Assembly (NCBI GenBank): GCA_021405315.1
Contig: QWIH01000012.1
Coordinates: forward strand, 1-64,000
Length of the DNA: 64,000 nt
Origin: Leptolyngbya sp. PLA1
Lineage (GTDB): Bacteria > Planctomycetota > Phycisphaerae > Phycisphaerales > UBA1924
Reading direction: 5' to 3'
Translations under genes and position numbers: made by a program
Shown: piece after piece, positions 37,985 to 46,000 of the stretch
Numbering within the stretch: the stretch's first letter is position 1
Layout of the letters: each line of letters starts with the position of its first letter
Notes under the pieces: model-generated
Database searches by the model: none
Seen by the model: only the letters and a program-made list of their open reading frames with translations
What the model was told of the DNA's origin: nothing

Positions 37985-39406
37985 ATGCGGCGATTCGATC
38001 TTTGCGTCGTTGGTTCAGGCCCCGCCGGCCAAAAGGGCGCCATCCAGGCCGCCAAGCTCGGCAAGAGCGTCTGCGTCATCGAGTCGCGGGACGTGGTCGG
38101 CGGGTGCGCGATCAACACGGGCACCATCCCCAGCAAGGCCCTCCGCGAAGCCATCCTGAACCTCGGTGACTGCCCGGTCCCCGCCGCTCCGACCAACGCC
38201 AACTTCCTCGCCGCCGCCCGGGGCGCCACCATGGCAAACCTCTGGTCGAGCTGCGACCGCGTCATCCGCGCGGAGATCGAACTCGTCCGCGGGCACTTTG
38301 CCAGCAATGGCATCCGCGTGTTCCACGGCACGGGCCGCTTCACCGGCCCCAACACGCTTCACATCGAGGGACCCAGCGGGCACGAGACGGTGGAGGCGGA
38401 CCACATCCTGCTCGCCGTGGGCACGAGCCCCGCGCGCCTCCCCGGGGTTCCCTTCAACCAGGAGGACATCATCACCAGCGATGAGATCCTCCAACTGCGG
38501 GCGCTGCCCCGGAGCATGATGGTGGTGGGGGGGGGCGTCATCGGCACGGAGTACGCCAGCATGCTCGCGGCGCTCGGGGTCAAGACCACGCTCATCGAGG
38601 GGCGCAACCGCCTCCTTGACTTTGTAGACACCGAGATCGCAGAGGCGCTGCAGTACCACCTCCGGCAGGCCGGGGTCACGCTCCGCATGGGGGAGAAGGT
38701 CGTCAGGATCAATCTCATCGAGGCGCCGGAGGGCGCGCAGTCAACGAACAAGGTCTTTGCCGAGGCGGTCCTGGAAAGCGGCAAGACCCTCCGCGCCGAT
38801 TGCCTGCTCTACTGCGCGGGCCGCCAGGGAAACACCGACAGCCTGAACCTCGCCGCCGCCGGGCTCTCCGCGGACCCCCGCGGTCGCATCAAGGTGGACG
38901 AGCATTTCCGCACAAGCGTTCCGCATATCTATGCCGCGGGCGATGTCGTGGGCTTCCCCGCGCTCGCCAGCACCAGCATGGAGCAGGGCCGCCTCGCCGC
39001 GTGCCACATGTTCGACCACCGCGCCGAGATGCTCGAGCGACTCCTGCCCTACGGCATCTACTCCGTTCCCGAGATCTCGATGGTCGGGTGGACCGAGGAG
39101 CAACTCACCGCCGAGTCCATCCCCTTCGAGGCGGGCGTCGCCTATTACCGCGAGATCGCGCGGGGCCAGCTCCTGGGCGACGAGATCGGCATGCTGAAGA
39201 TGCTCATCCATCAGGAGAGCCACGCCATTCTGGGCGTCCACATCATCGGCACGAACGCGACCGAACTCGTCCACATCGGCCAGTGCGCCATGGCCTTCAA
39301 GGCCACGGTCGAGTATTTCATCAACGCCGTCTTCAACTACCCGACGCTCGCCGAGTGCTACAAGGTTGCCGCACTCAACGGGCTCAACAAGCTCCGCAAC
39401 GTGTGA
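37985..39406 (+). CDS. sthA: soluble pyridine nucleotide transhydrogenase (SthA-like)
   Basis: A 473-residue two-dinucleotide-binding flavoprotein. FAD site FDLCVVGSGPAGQKGAIQAA; NAD(P) site MMVVGGGVIGTEYASMLAAL; second FAD motif IYAAGDVVGFPALAS. The active-site loop reads GGCAINTGTIPSKALRE: the second Cys of the disulfide reductases is replaced (C-x4-T), as in SthA, so it is not lipoamide dehydrogenase or glutathione reductase. It balances NADPH and NADH. TATGCT at 37970-37975 sits 9 nt before the ATG at 37985 with no Shine-Dalgarno site. It follows the subtilase by 37 bp but probably has its own promoter. Confidence 0.88.
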   Translation: MRRFDLCVVGSGPAGQKGAIQAAKLGKSVCVIESRDVVGGCAINTGTIPSKALREAILNLGDCPVPAAPTNANFLAAARGATMANLWSSCDRVIRAEIELVRGHFASNGIRVFHGTGRFTGPNTLHIEGPSGHETVEADHILLAVGTSPARLPGVPFNQEDIITSDEILQLRALPRSMMVVGGGVIGTEYASMLAALGVKTTLIEGRNRLLDFVDTEIAEALQYHLRQAGVTLRMGEKVVRINLIEAPEGAQSTNKVFAEAVLESGKTLRADCLLYCAGRQGNTDSLNLAAAGLSADPRGRIKVDEHFRTSVPHIYAAGDVVGFPALASTSMEQGRLAACHMFDHRAEMLERLLPYGIYSVPEISMVGWTEEQLTAESIPFEAGVAYYREIARGQLLGDEIGMLKMLIHQESHAILGVHIIGTNATELVHIGQCAMAFKATVEYFINAVFNYPTLAECYKVAALNGLNKLRNV

Positions 39407-39440
39407 CTCCGGGCGCCCGCCGGAGGCGGACGCCCGGAGT
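39406..39440. terminator. hairpin between convergent sthA and the PEP-CTERM-like gene
   Basis: A perfect 10 bp stem ACTCCGGGCG (39406-39415) / CGCCCGGAGT (39431-39440) starting at the sthA stop codon, with an inner GC-rich loop. No T tract follows on either strand, so intrinsic termination is uncertain, though the position between convergent genes suggests a barrier. Confidence 0.4.
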
Positions 39441-39466
39441 GCAGAGGCCGGTTGGTGCGCGGCTCC

Positions 39467-40531
39467 CTAGCGGCGGCGCCGTGCGAGCAGCAGCCCGCCC
39501 AGCCCCGCGAGGGTCACGGGGCCGGGGGCCGGCACCTTCATCAGGTAGACCTGTTCGATGCTCGAGCCCGTGTACGGACCGCTCGCGAAGGTCCGCCAGT
39601 CCGGCGACATCCGGTACTCCCCATAGTGCGCCGCCCCGATCGGCAGGCCATCCCCCGCCGCGTAGGGCACGCCCCAGCCGGCGGCGTTCGCCCCCGCGCG
39701 GAATGCATCGTTCGGGTCCGCGAAGTAGCCCTTGCCGTTCGCCAGGTCCAGCCCCGCCATCGTCAGGACGTGGAAGTTGCCCCACCAGTGGTCATTGTTG
39801 GGCTCACCCGTCGGCCCGCGGTTGGGGCTCTCGCCGATCTTGATCACAGCCGTGTACCCCTGCGCGAGTGCAAACTTCAGTGTGTCCCACATCGATCCGA
39901 ACTGCGGAGCCGCCGCCCCCGTCAGGTTCGCGTTGGGCTTCCACTCGTTGCCCTCGGCGGCGGTGATGCTCTGCACCGAGCCCCCCTTCCACATGTACCG
40001 ATGGATCAGCGGGTCCACGCCCCCGGGCTGCGTCCCCGTGACGGTGCTCGCGCGCACATAGGACCTCACCGACGACACCCAGGCGCAGCCCCCGTCCGTG
40101 GCGTCCTCCGTCAGCGCCAGCGCGCCGTTCGTGTACGTGAACTGCTCCAGCCAGTTCTTGCCGGCGTGCGCGCCGCCCTGCCCGGTCCGGTCCACCAGGC
40201 CCCGGTATCCGTTGTCGTCCCAGTACTTGATCGCGTCGACCCACGCCGTGGTCGCGCACCACCCGCCGCCCCGACGTGTGCCGGTGGTGTCCGTGTACCC
40301 CTCCCACCAGAAGGTCGTCTGGTCGTAGTTGGGCCCGCCCGGCACTGCGCCCGCGGGGACCGGCAGCGGGTCCGGGTTCACCGCGCGCCCCTGGTTCGCG
40401 AGTTGGTGCTGGTAGTAGTCCGGGACGCTCGGAGCCCCACCCAACCATGTGATCGCCGCGGACGCGGTGCTGGCTGCCCCGGCGAAGGCGATCAGACCCA
40501 GGCGGACAGTTCGGCTCGTGACATGCGACAT
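39467..40531 (-). CDS. PEP-CTERM-like exported protein with papain-like peptidase signature
   Basis: A 354-residue exported protein. The signal peptide ends near TASTASAA. The C-terminal tail has a Pro-x-Pro, a short hydrophobic stretch (VTLAGLGGLLLA) and RRRR, resembling PEP-CTERM sorting tags. The body holds GGGWCATTAWVDAIKYW (Cys92), NFHVLTMAG (His254) and KGYFADPND (Asp272), the order and spacing of a C39/papain-like cysteine peptidase. The CATT-W-DAxKYW run is close to the 'CGPTA..M...YW' entry of that fold. Whether it cleaves is untested. AGGAGG lies before the ATG at 40531. Confidence 0.65.
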   Translation of the reverse strand: MSHVTSRTVRLGLIAFAGAASTASAAITWLGGAPSVPDYYQHQLANQGRAVNPDPLPVPAGAVPGGPNYDQTTFWWEGYTDTTGTRRGGGWCATTAWVDAIKYWDDNGYRGLVDRTGQGGAHAGKNWLEQFTYTNGALALTEDATDGGCAWVSSVRSYVRASTVTGTQPGGVDPLIHRYMWKGGSVQSITAAEGNEWKPNANLTGAAAPQFGSMWDTLKFALAQGYTAVIKIGESPNRGPTGEPNNDHWWGNFHVLTMAGLDLANGKGYFADPNDAFRAGANAAGWGVPYAAGDGLPIGAAHYGEYRMSPDWRTFASGPYTGSSIEQVYLMKVPAPGPVTLAGLGGLLLARRRR

Positions 40532-40632
40532 GACGTTCCTCCTCTTGGCCCCCGCTCAATGCGGAGGGCTGAGAGAAGGAACGCCTACTCGCCGCGTCGC
40601 TCACGCGACGCCCACCTGATTTCCCGGATCGC

Positions 40633-41229
40633 TCAGCCGTTGGGGCTTGCGATGCCGAGCGCCCGGCGGAGCGCCACGACCTGCCCGACGTGCCAGCCCT
40701 CGTGCCATCCGAGCTTCGCGACCAGGTCCGCCTTGTCGCTGGCAAACCCGCCGGTGTCCACCGCCTCGGAGAGCTGCGCGTCGGTCATCTGGGAGACCGC
40801 CGCCACCAGCTTGTCGAAGGACGAATCGAAGTAGCGCTTCACCTCGTCGAAGGAGGGGTAGGCGCCCGGGTCCGCCACCGGCACGGAGCCCATGCCGAAC
40901 ATCTTGTCGTACGACTCCGGCACGACCCCCTTCTCCCCGGTGATCACGCTCAGGGCCCAGCCCGCGGTCGCCGCCAGGTGCCCAAAGGTCCACAGGAGAT
41001 GATTCACATGCCCCGCGGGCTGCGCCGTCATCTGATCGGGGGCGAACCCGGAGGAGTACTTGCTGAAGGTCTGGCGGCCGAACTTCACGAGCGCCAGCGC
41101 GCGGTCACGAGCCACCGTCGACGCCGGGGCCTTCGCCGCGCGCTTCGCCTTGGGCTTGGGCTTGGTCTTCGTCTTGGTGACCGACCGCAGGTGGCGCTTC
41201 GCGCCCTTCTTCTTTGCCTTCTTGCTCAT
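40633..41229 (-). CDS. DinB-fold protein with lysine-rich N-terminus
   Basis: A 198-residue protein. The first 40 residues are Lys/Arg/Ala-rich (KKAKKKGAKRHLRS..KTKTKPKPKAKR), similar to histone-like tails. The rest is a DinB/YfiT four-helix bundle: NHLLWTFGHLAATAGWALSV carries the first His and LGWHEGWHVGQVVALRRALG the metal-binding H-x3-H. DinB-like proteins are putative metal-dependent transferases, often thiol-related; the substrate is unknown. The basic tail is unusual and might bind nucleic acid. GAGGAG lies before the ATG at 41229. It diverges from icd. Confidence 0.75.
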   Translation of the reverse strand: MSKKAKKKGAKRHLRSVTKTKTKPKPKAKRAAKAPASTVARDRALALVKFGRQTFSKYSSGFAPDQMTAQPAGHVNHLLWTFGHLAATAGWALSVITGEKGVVPESYDKMFGMGSVPVADPGAYPSFDEVKRYFDSSFDKLVAAVSQMTDAQLSEAVDTGGFASDKADLVAKLGWHEGWHVGQVVALRRALGIASPNG

Positions 41230-41364
41230 GTGCGGGCTCCTCGCGTGCGATGATATCGGACGGCGTGTGGATCGACCGGCCCTAGGCTATCCTTCGGCCC
41301 CCTTCGCCGGCGTCGACGATGCTGGCGACAGATCGCAAGTGTCTGGAACGAAAGGAACTGCAGC

Positions 41365-42852
41365 ATGGCCGGTCGTGTGAGCGTCGCGCTCGCCAGCGGA
41401 GATGGCATCGGGCCCGAGATCGTCGAGGCCACCCTCGAGCTCTTCCGCATCGCGGGAGTCCTTGAGCACATCGAGTTCCGCCCCGTCGACATGGGCGCCG
41501 CCGTCTTTGCCAAGGGGAACACCCGGGGCATGACCGACGAGGCCATCCGAACCGTCGAGGACTGCGGCATCCTCTTCAAGGGTCCGATGGAAACGCCCAA
41601 GGGCGGCGGCGGCAAGTCCATCAACGTGACCGCGCGAAAGCTCTGGAACGCCTACGCCAACCTGCGTGTCTTCAAGACCCTTCCCGGAGTCGAGACCGTC
41701 TACTCCAGGGCCGGCCTCTCGATCGACATGTGCATCGTCCGAGAGAACATCGAGGACACCTACGGCGGCGTGGAGCACCGCCTCTCCAACGACGTCATCC
41801 AGTGCAAGCGACTCATCTCGGCCCCGGGCTGCGACGAGGTCCACCGCTTCGCCTTTCAGACCGCCCGCAAGATGGGACTCAAGGCCATCCACTGCGGGCA
41901 CAAGGCGAACATCATGAAGATGACCGACGGCCTGTTCCTCGATCGCTTCAGGGCCACCGCCAAGGACTTCCCGGAGCTGACCGCGGGCGACGTCATCGTC
42001 GACGCGCTCTGCATGAACCTCGTCGTGAAGCCCCAGCAGTACCAGATGGTCGTTCTCCCCAACCTCCAGGGAGACATCGTCAGTGACCTCTGCGCCGGCC
42101 TCGTCGGTGGCTTGGGCTTCGCCCCCTCCGCCAACATCGGCAACCACATCTCCATCTTCGAGGCCGTCCACGGCACCGCGCCCGACATCGCGGGCAAGGG
42201 CATCGCCAACCCCACCTCCATCATCCTCTCCGGCCTCATGATGCTCCGGCACCTGTGCTTCGGGCAGCACGCCGCCAACATCGAGAACGCCCTCCTCGCC
42301 ACGCTCGAATCCGGGGTCCACACCGGCGACTTCGGCGACAAGAAGACCCCCGCCGTCGGCACGCGGGACTTCGTCCGTGCTGTCGCCGACCGCCTGGGAG
42401 ACAAGCCAAGGACCGTGGCGCCCGTTCCTGTCCCGGACCCGGCCGCCACCAGCTTCGTCCGCCCGCCCCGGCCTGCCGGACAGCAGGTCATCCGCACCTT
42501 CAAGAACCTCGTCTCTCACGTCGTGGGCTGCGACATCTATCTTGATACGCCGCTGTCGCCCATCAGCCTCGCGGAAGAGATGAACCGCGCCGCCGTCGAC
42601 TCCCCCTTCCGCCTCACGCTCATCTCCAACCGCGGCACGCAGGTCTGGCCCACCGGATCGGTCTACACCGAGTGCGTGGACTACTACCGTGTGCGCTTCG
42701 AGCTGAAGGAGGGCACGCCCCCGGGTGCCTTCGGGCAGAGCCGCGCCATCGCGCTCCTCGACCGCATCGCCGAGAGCTTCACGGTCTGCTCGTACGAACT
42801 TCTCCGCACCTTCGACGGCACGAAGGGTTTCAGCCTCGCGCAGGGTCAATGA
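41365..42852 (+). CDS. icd: isocitrate dehydrogenase, long bacterial type with C-terminal extension
   Basis: A 495-residue decarboxylating dehydrogenase of the TCA cycle. It starts VSVALASGDGIGPEIVEATL and has IVRENIEDTYGGVEH and NLQGDIVSDLCAGLVGG. The cofactor loop reads HGTAPDIAGKGIANP; Asp-Ile after the Pro is the usual NAD-type pair, whereas NADP enzymes have Lys-Tyr, so NAD+ is inferred. About 150 residues follow the normal core end, beginning RTFKNLVSHVVGCDIYLD, matching the C-terminal domain of Thermus-type enzymes (about 496 residues). AAGGAA precedes the ATG at 41365. Confidence 0.9.
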   Translation: MAGRVSVALASGDGIGPEIVEATLELFRIAGVLEHIEFRPVDMGAAVFAKGNTRGMTDEAIRTVEDCGILFKGPMETPKGGGGKSINVTARKLWNAYANLRVFKTLPGVETVYSRAGLSIDMCIVRENIEDTYGGVEHRLSNDVIQCKRLISAPGCDEVHRFAFQTARKMGLKAIHCGHKANIMKMTDGLFLDRFRATAKDFPELTAGDVIVDALCMNLVVKPQQYQMVVLPNLQGDIVSDLCAGLVGGLGFAPSANIGNHISIFEAVHGTAPDIAGKGIANPTSIILSGLMMLRHLCFGQHAANIENALLATLESGVHTGDFGDKKTPAVGTRDFVRAVADRLGDKPRTVAPVPVPDPAATSFVRPPRPAGQQVIRTFKNLVSHVVGCDIYLDTPLSPISLAEEMNRAAVDSPFRLTLISNRGTQVWPTGSVYTECVDYYRVRFELKEGTPPGAFGQSRAIALLDRIAESFTVCSYELLRTFDGTKGFSLAQGQ

Positions 42853-42950
42853 GCAGATCGGACGGCGGGGTCCGGTGCGTGTGGATCCCGGCGGCCCGTA
42901 TTCATTGTTAGTAAACACTTGACTTCAAGGCGGTCCCACGCTTCACTGGA

Positions 42951-44183
42951 GTGGTGCGCGATGCTCCGGTTCCAACCCCAGCGCCCCGCGGGCTCCTGTT
43001 CACCGCCTTCGAGCCGAGTGGCGACGACCACGCCTCCGCGGTGATCGCCGAGCTGCGCCGCCGTCATCCCTCTCTCCCGATCTTCGCGTGGGGCGGCGCC
43101 CGGATGGAGCGCGCGGGCGCCACGCTTGTGGAGCGCACGGGGGACGACGCGGTGATGGGAATGCCCGGCATCTCCAAGATCCTCGAGCACCAGCGCATCA
43201 ACCAGCGGATCGACGCCTGGCTCGCGAAGAACCCCGTTCTGGCTCACGTTCCGGTCGATAGCCCCGCCGCCAACATGCCCATCTGCGAGATCGCCAAGAA
43301 GCACGGCATCAAGGTCGTGCACCTCGTGGCTCCGCAGATCTGGGCGTGGGGCCGCTGGCGCATCCACCGCCTGAGGCGCCTCACCGACCTGGTGCTCTGC
43401 ATGCTCCCCTTCGAGCCTGAGTTCTTCACTCGGAGGCGCGTCCCGGCCCGGTACATCGGTCACTTTCTCTTTGACGAGCCCCTCGACACCCGGGCGCTCG
43501 ATCGGCGTGCCTCCGTCTTCGGCGACGGCGACCCGCGGATCGCCATGATGCCGGGCTCACGCCCCAACGAGCTCGAACGCCACTTCCCGATCATCCTCGA
43601 CGCCTTCCGGGCCCTGAAGGGCTTGCACCCCGGCGCCGTGGGAGTCGTCGCCGCCACCTCCGACCGCGTGGCGGACCTCCTCCGCTCCATGGCTTCCACG
43701 CGCGGGGGCCTTCCGGAGGGGGTCCGGATCGTCGTGCAGGACACCGACGCCGTCGTCCGCTGGTGCCAGATCGCGCTTGTCAAGAGCGGGACGGTCACAC
43801 TCCAGGTCGCCAAGCAGCGACGACCCATGGTCGTCTTCTACAAGAAGTCCAACCCGCTGTTCTTCCTTCTCGTCCGCAGCATCCTCGCGACGAGTGTCTT
43901 CTCACTTCCCAACGTGCTCGCCAGGCGACGGATCGTCCCGGAGTTCATCCCGCACTACGGCGGTGCCGGCCCGCTGGTCCGCGCGATGGAGCAACTCCTC
44001 GTCGACCCTTCCGTCCGTGCCGCCCAGGAAGCGGACATCAGCCGCGTCCTTCGGGACTTCGAGGGCCTGCACGCCGCCTCGCTCGCCTCGGACGCCATCG
44101 AAGAGATGATCGGCCTCCGCCGCCCCGCCGAGATCCCGGCGCACCTTCCTCACGCGGGCAACCCCAGTCCCTTGCCCACCTGA
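42951..44183 (+). CDS. lpxB: lipid-A-disaccharide synthase
   Basis: A glycosyltransferase (GT19) joining UDP-diacylglucosamine and lipid X to form the lipid A disaccharide at the inner membrane. The 410-residue protein shows EPSGDDHASAVIAELRRR, GGARMERAGATLVER, HLVAPQIWAWGRWRIHRLRR and LPFEPEFFTRR, then MMPGSRPNELERHFPIILDA and KSGTVTLQVAKQRRPMVVFY. The usual 'DSPDFN' reads DSPAAN here. The C-terminus extends about 20 residues. The GTG at 42951 is used. A TTGACT in an AT-rich patch (42918-42923) could be a -35 element. lpxB implies lipid A synthesis in this organism. Confidence 0.9.
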   Translation: MVRDAPVPTPAPRGLLFTAFEPSGDDHASAVIAELRRRHPSLPIFAWGGARMERAGATLVERTGDDAVMGMPGISKILEHQRINQRIDAWLAKNPVLAHVPVDSPAANMPICEIAKKHGIKVVHLVAPQIWAWGRWRIHRLRRLTDLVLCMLPFEPEFFTRRRVPARYIGHFLFDEPLDTRALDRRASVFGDGDPRIAMMPGSRPNELERHFPIILDAFRALKGLHPGAVGVVAATSDRVADLLRSMASTRGGLPEGVRIVVQDTDAVVRWCQIALVKSGTVTLQVAKQRRPMVVFYKKSNPLFFLLVRSILATSVFSLPNVLARRRIVPEFIPHYGGAGPLVRAMEQLLVDPSVRAAQEADISRVLRDFEGLHAASLASDAIEEMIGLRRPAEIPAHLPHAGNPSPLPT

Positions 44184-44187
44184 CCAA

Positions 44188-44886
44188 CTACGCCAGCGCC
44201 CTCTCGACCAGCGCCGTGGTGCAGCACGAGTTGCCGATCCGGTCCAGCACCGGGAATGTCGTCCGCCGGTAGCCCCTGAACGCCGCCCCGCGGTCCAGAG
44301 CCCGGTGCAGCGCCACGTCCAGATCGTGCGCCGCCGTCGCCTCATCCTCGGTGAACATGACCAGCAGCACGCCGGCGTGCGTCGCGCGTGGCTCCTTCGC
44401 GAGCTTCAGCAGGTCCTCGGAGATGGCGCGCACGAGCTCGGCGGCGTACGCCGCGTTCGGCTCCGGCACGCCCTGCCTGGGCGCATGCTGCCCGACGACT
44501 TTCACCTCCAGCCAGTACGCGTCCTCGGGATCCGCCGCGCCCGCGGGCTCTTCCGTGGGCACGCGCTCAAAGAGCGTTCCGGCCCGCGCGTCCCTCTCCC
44601 TCAGGGTTGCCGGCCCGTCACGCAGCCATGTCAGCCCCGCCGGCAGCAGCGCGAAGTCGCAGCGCTCACGCTCCCGCCGAAAGGCCCGCGACCCCGCCGG
44701 GCCGGGGTACGGCTGCTCGCGCAGCACGCACCACCCGCACCCGCACAGCCCGGCTTCCAACACCCCGTGCAGATCCAGTTCGCTCAGCGAATCCAGCCCG
44801 CGCACGGCCTGCTCCGCCCGCCACTCCGCCTCACGCGCTGCCAGCCCAGCGCTCGCCGCGGCGAGCACCTCGCCGGGGTCCCACAT
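44188..44886 (-). CDS. uncharacterised protein with nuclease-like E..D..ExK pattern
   Basis: A 232-residue soluble protein not recognised as a named family. Acidic and Lys residues fall in the order of a PD-(D/E)xK nuclease core: Glu44 (LHGVLEAGL), Asp77 (ERCDFALLP) and Glu127-x-Lys129 (AYWLEVKVVGQ). A later strand-helix pair, THAGVLLVMFTEDEATAAHD, fits the rest of such a fold. Cys residues cluster at 48-53 (LCGCGWC). It shares a transcript with the membrane protein 3 bp upstream and converges on lpxB. The nuclease reading is inference from pattern only. Confidence 0.55.
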   Translation of the reverse strand: MWDPGEVLAAASAGLAAREAEWRAEQAVRGLDSLSELDLHGVLEAGLCGCGWCVLREQPYPGPAGSRAFRRERERCDFALLPAGLTWLRDGPATLRERDARAGTLFERVPTEEPAGAADPEDAYWLEVKVVGQHAPRQGVPEPNAAYAAELVRAISEDLLKLAKEPRATHAGVLLVMFTEDEATAAHDLDVALHRALDRGAAFRGYRRTTFPVLDRIGNSCCTTALVERALA

Positions 44887-44889
44887 CGC

Positions 44890-45405
44890 TCACCCCGCCT
44901 TCTCCCCGTTCAGTTCCGCCCGCACCGCCTCCAGCATCTCATCCCGCAGCCGCGTCGCGCTCTCGCGGCTGCGCCTCATGAAGCCCCGCCACATCCACGG
45001 GATCGGCAGCACGGTCACCGGCAGATACCACATCCACGTCCTGAAGTCATACCCCGAGAAGTATGCGCGCAGCATCGAGTCCGTCAGCCAGACTCCGGGC
45101 CACACCGAGAGTGCCAGCACCGCCCCGAAGATCACGGGCATCTTGGGCAGCATCCGCATGGACCACGTGAGCCTCGTGCCCCCCTCGGCGCTCGCCGCGT
45201 GCACGCTCAACCTGTAGTCAAACGGGTGGCCCAGCTCCTCCGCCCCGAACAACTCGCCGTCCCTCCCCGGCATGTACCCGGGCAGGCGCCCGCGCCGAGA
45301 TGCAACGTCCAGCCTCTTCAGGATCTCCTCCCGCCCCAAAGGCGTGATGATCTCAGTCGCCCCTCGGGGTGTCGCGGCGGGTGCGTTGTCGTGGAGTTCA
45401 GGCAT
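44890..45405 (-). CDS. small membrane protein, function unknown
   Basis: A 171-residue protein with two hydrophobic segments (MPVIFGAVLALSVWPGVWLT and FRTWMWYLPVTVLPIPWMWR) joined by a short loop. The N-terminal 100 residues are soluble, and the C-terminal tail is charged (RRSRESATRLRDEMLEAVRA), resembling a tail-facing cytoplasmic helix. No family was recognised. The ATG at 45405 starts MPELHDNAPAATPRG. It ends 3 bp before the E..D..ExK gene, so the two are likely co-transcribed and may work together. Confidence 0.6.
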   Translation of the reverse strand: MPELHDNAPAATPRGATEIITPLGREEILKRLDVASRRGRLPGYMPGRDGELFGAEELGHPFDYRLSVHAASAEGGTRLTWSMRMLPKMPVIFGAVLALSVWPGVWLTDSMLRAYFSGYDFRTWMWYLPVTVLPIPWMWRGFMRRSRESATRLRDEMLEAVRAELNGEKAG

Positions 45406-45533
45406 GGGAGTGGGGAGGCCGCCCGCCGTCTGTGGCGGGTGGGACGACTGTATCGACCCGTCCTCACCCCGACCGGCACGGACTTTCAGGATTCCCGCCA
45501 CCGGATCGTCAACGCGTCGTATTGTCTGTGCAG

Positions 45534-45983
45534 ATGTCGCAGACCCGGCCCATTCACACCCCCGCGCTGCGCCTCGTCCGGGCCCAGGACCTGCCGGAGC
45601 CGGCCCGCGCGGCACGCCGCGATGTCGCTCGCGAAAACCACGAGGCCGCACTCGCCGCTGACGACGCCCGCGCCGCCTTCGCGATAGAGGTTGCCCGCGC
45701 GATCGAGGGTGGCCGGGCGGCGATCCTCCGTCCGGAGGTCCGCCGCAGTCTCGTCGAGGCGGCTCAGGGCAGGGGCCTGCGGCCATTCGACGCAAACCTG
45801 ATCATCGCCGTCGTTCAGGACGCCGTCCGTCGCGAGGCGCCGGTTTCCAGCATCGACCGGACGCTGCGCGTCATTCCCCGGCCCGGTGGAGCGAACGTCG
45901 GGTCATGGGCCCTCTGGGCCTTCGCCGCGGCGACGGGTTTGGCGATCTTCGCCGGCCTGGTCGCGCTGGTCTCAGCCGGCTGA
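45534..45983 (+). CDS. small protein with C-terminal membrane anchor
   Basis: A 149-residue protein of unknown function. An Ala/Arg-rich helical region (RAARRDVARENHEAALAADD) is followed by IDRTLRVIPRPG and a single C-terminal span, WALWAFAAATGLAIFAGLVA, then LVSAG. This is a tail-anchored arrangement. TATTGT at 45520-45525 sits 8 nt before the ATG at 45534. It converges on the ABC-F gene with an 18 bp gap and diverges from the membrane protein. Confidence 0.55.
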   Translation: MSQTRPIHTPALRLVRAQDLPEPARAARRDVARENHEAALAADDARAAFAIEVARAIEGGRAAILRPEVRRSLVEAAQGRGLRPFDANLIIAVVQDAVRREAPVSSIDRTLRVIPRPGGANVGSWALWAFAAATGLAIFAGLVALVSAG

Positions 45984-46000
45984 GCGATGTCGTGGTGAGG

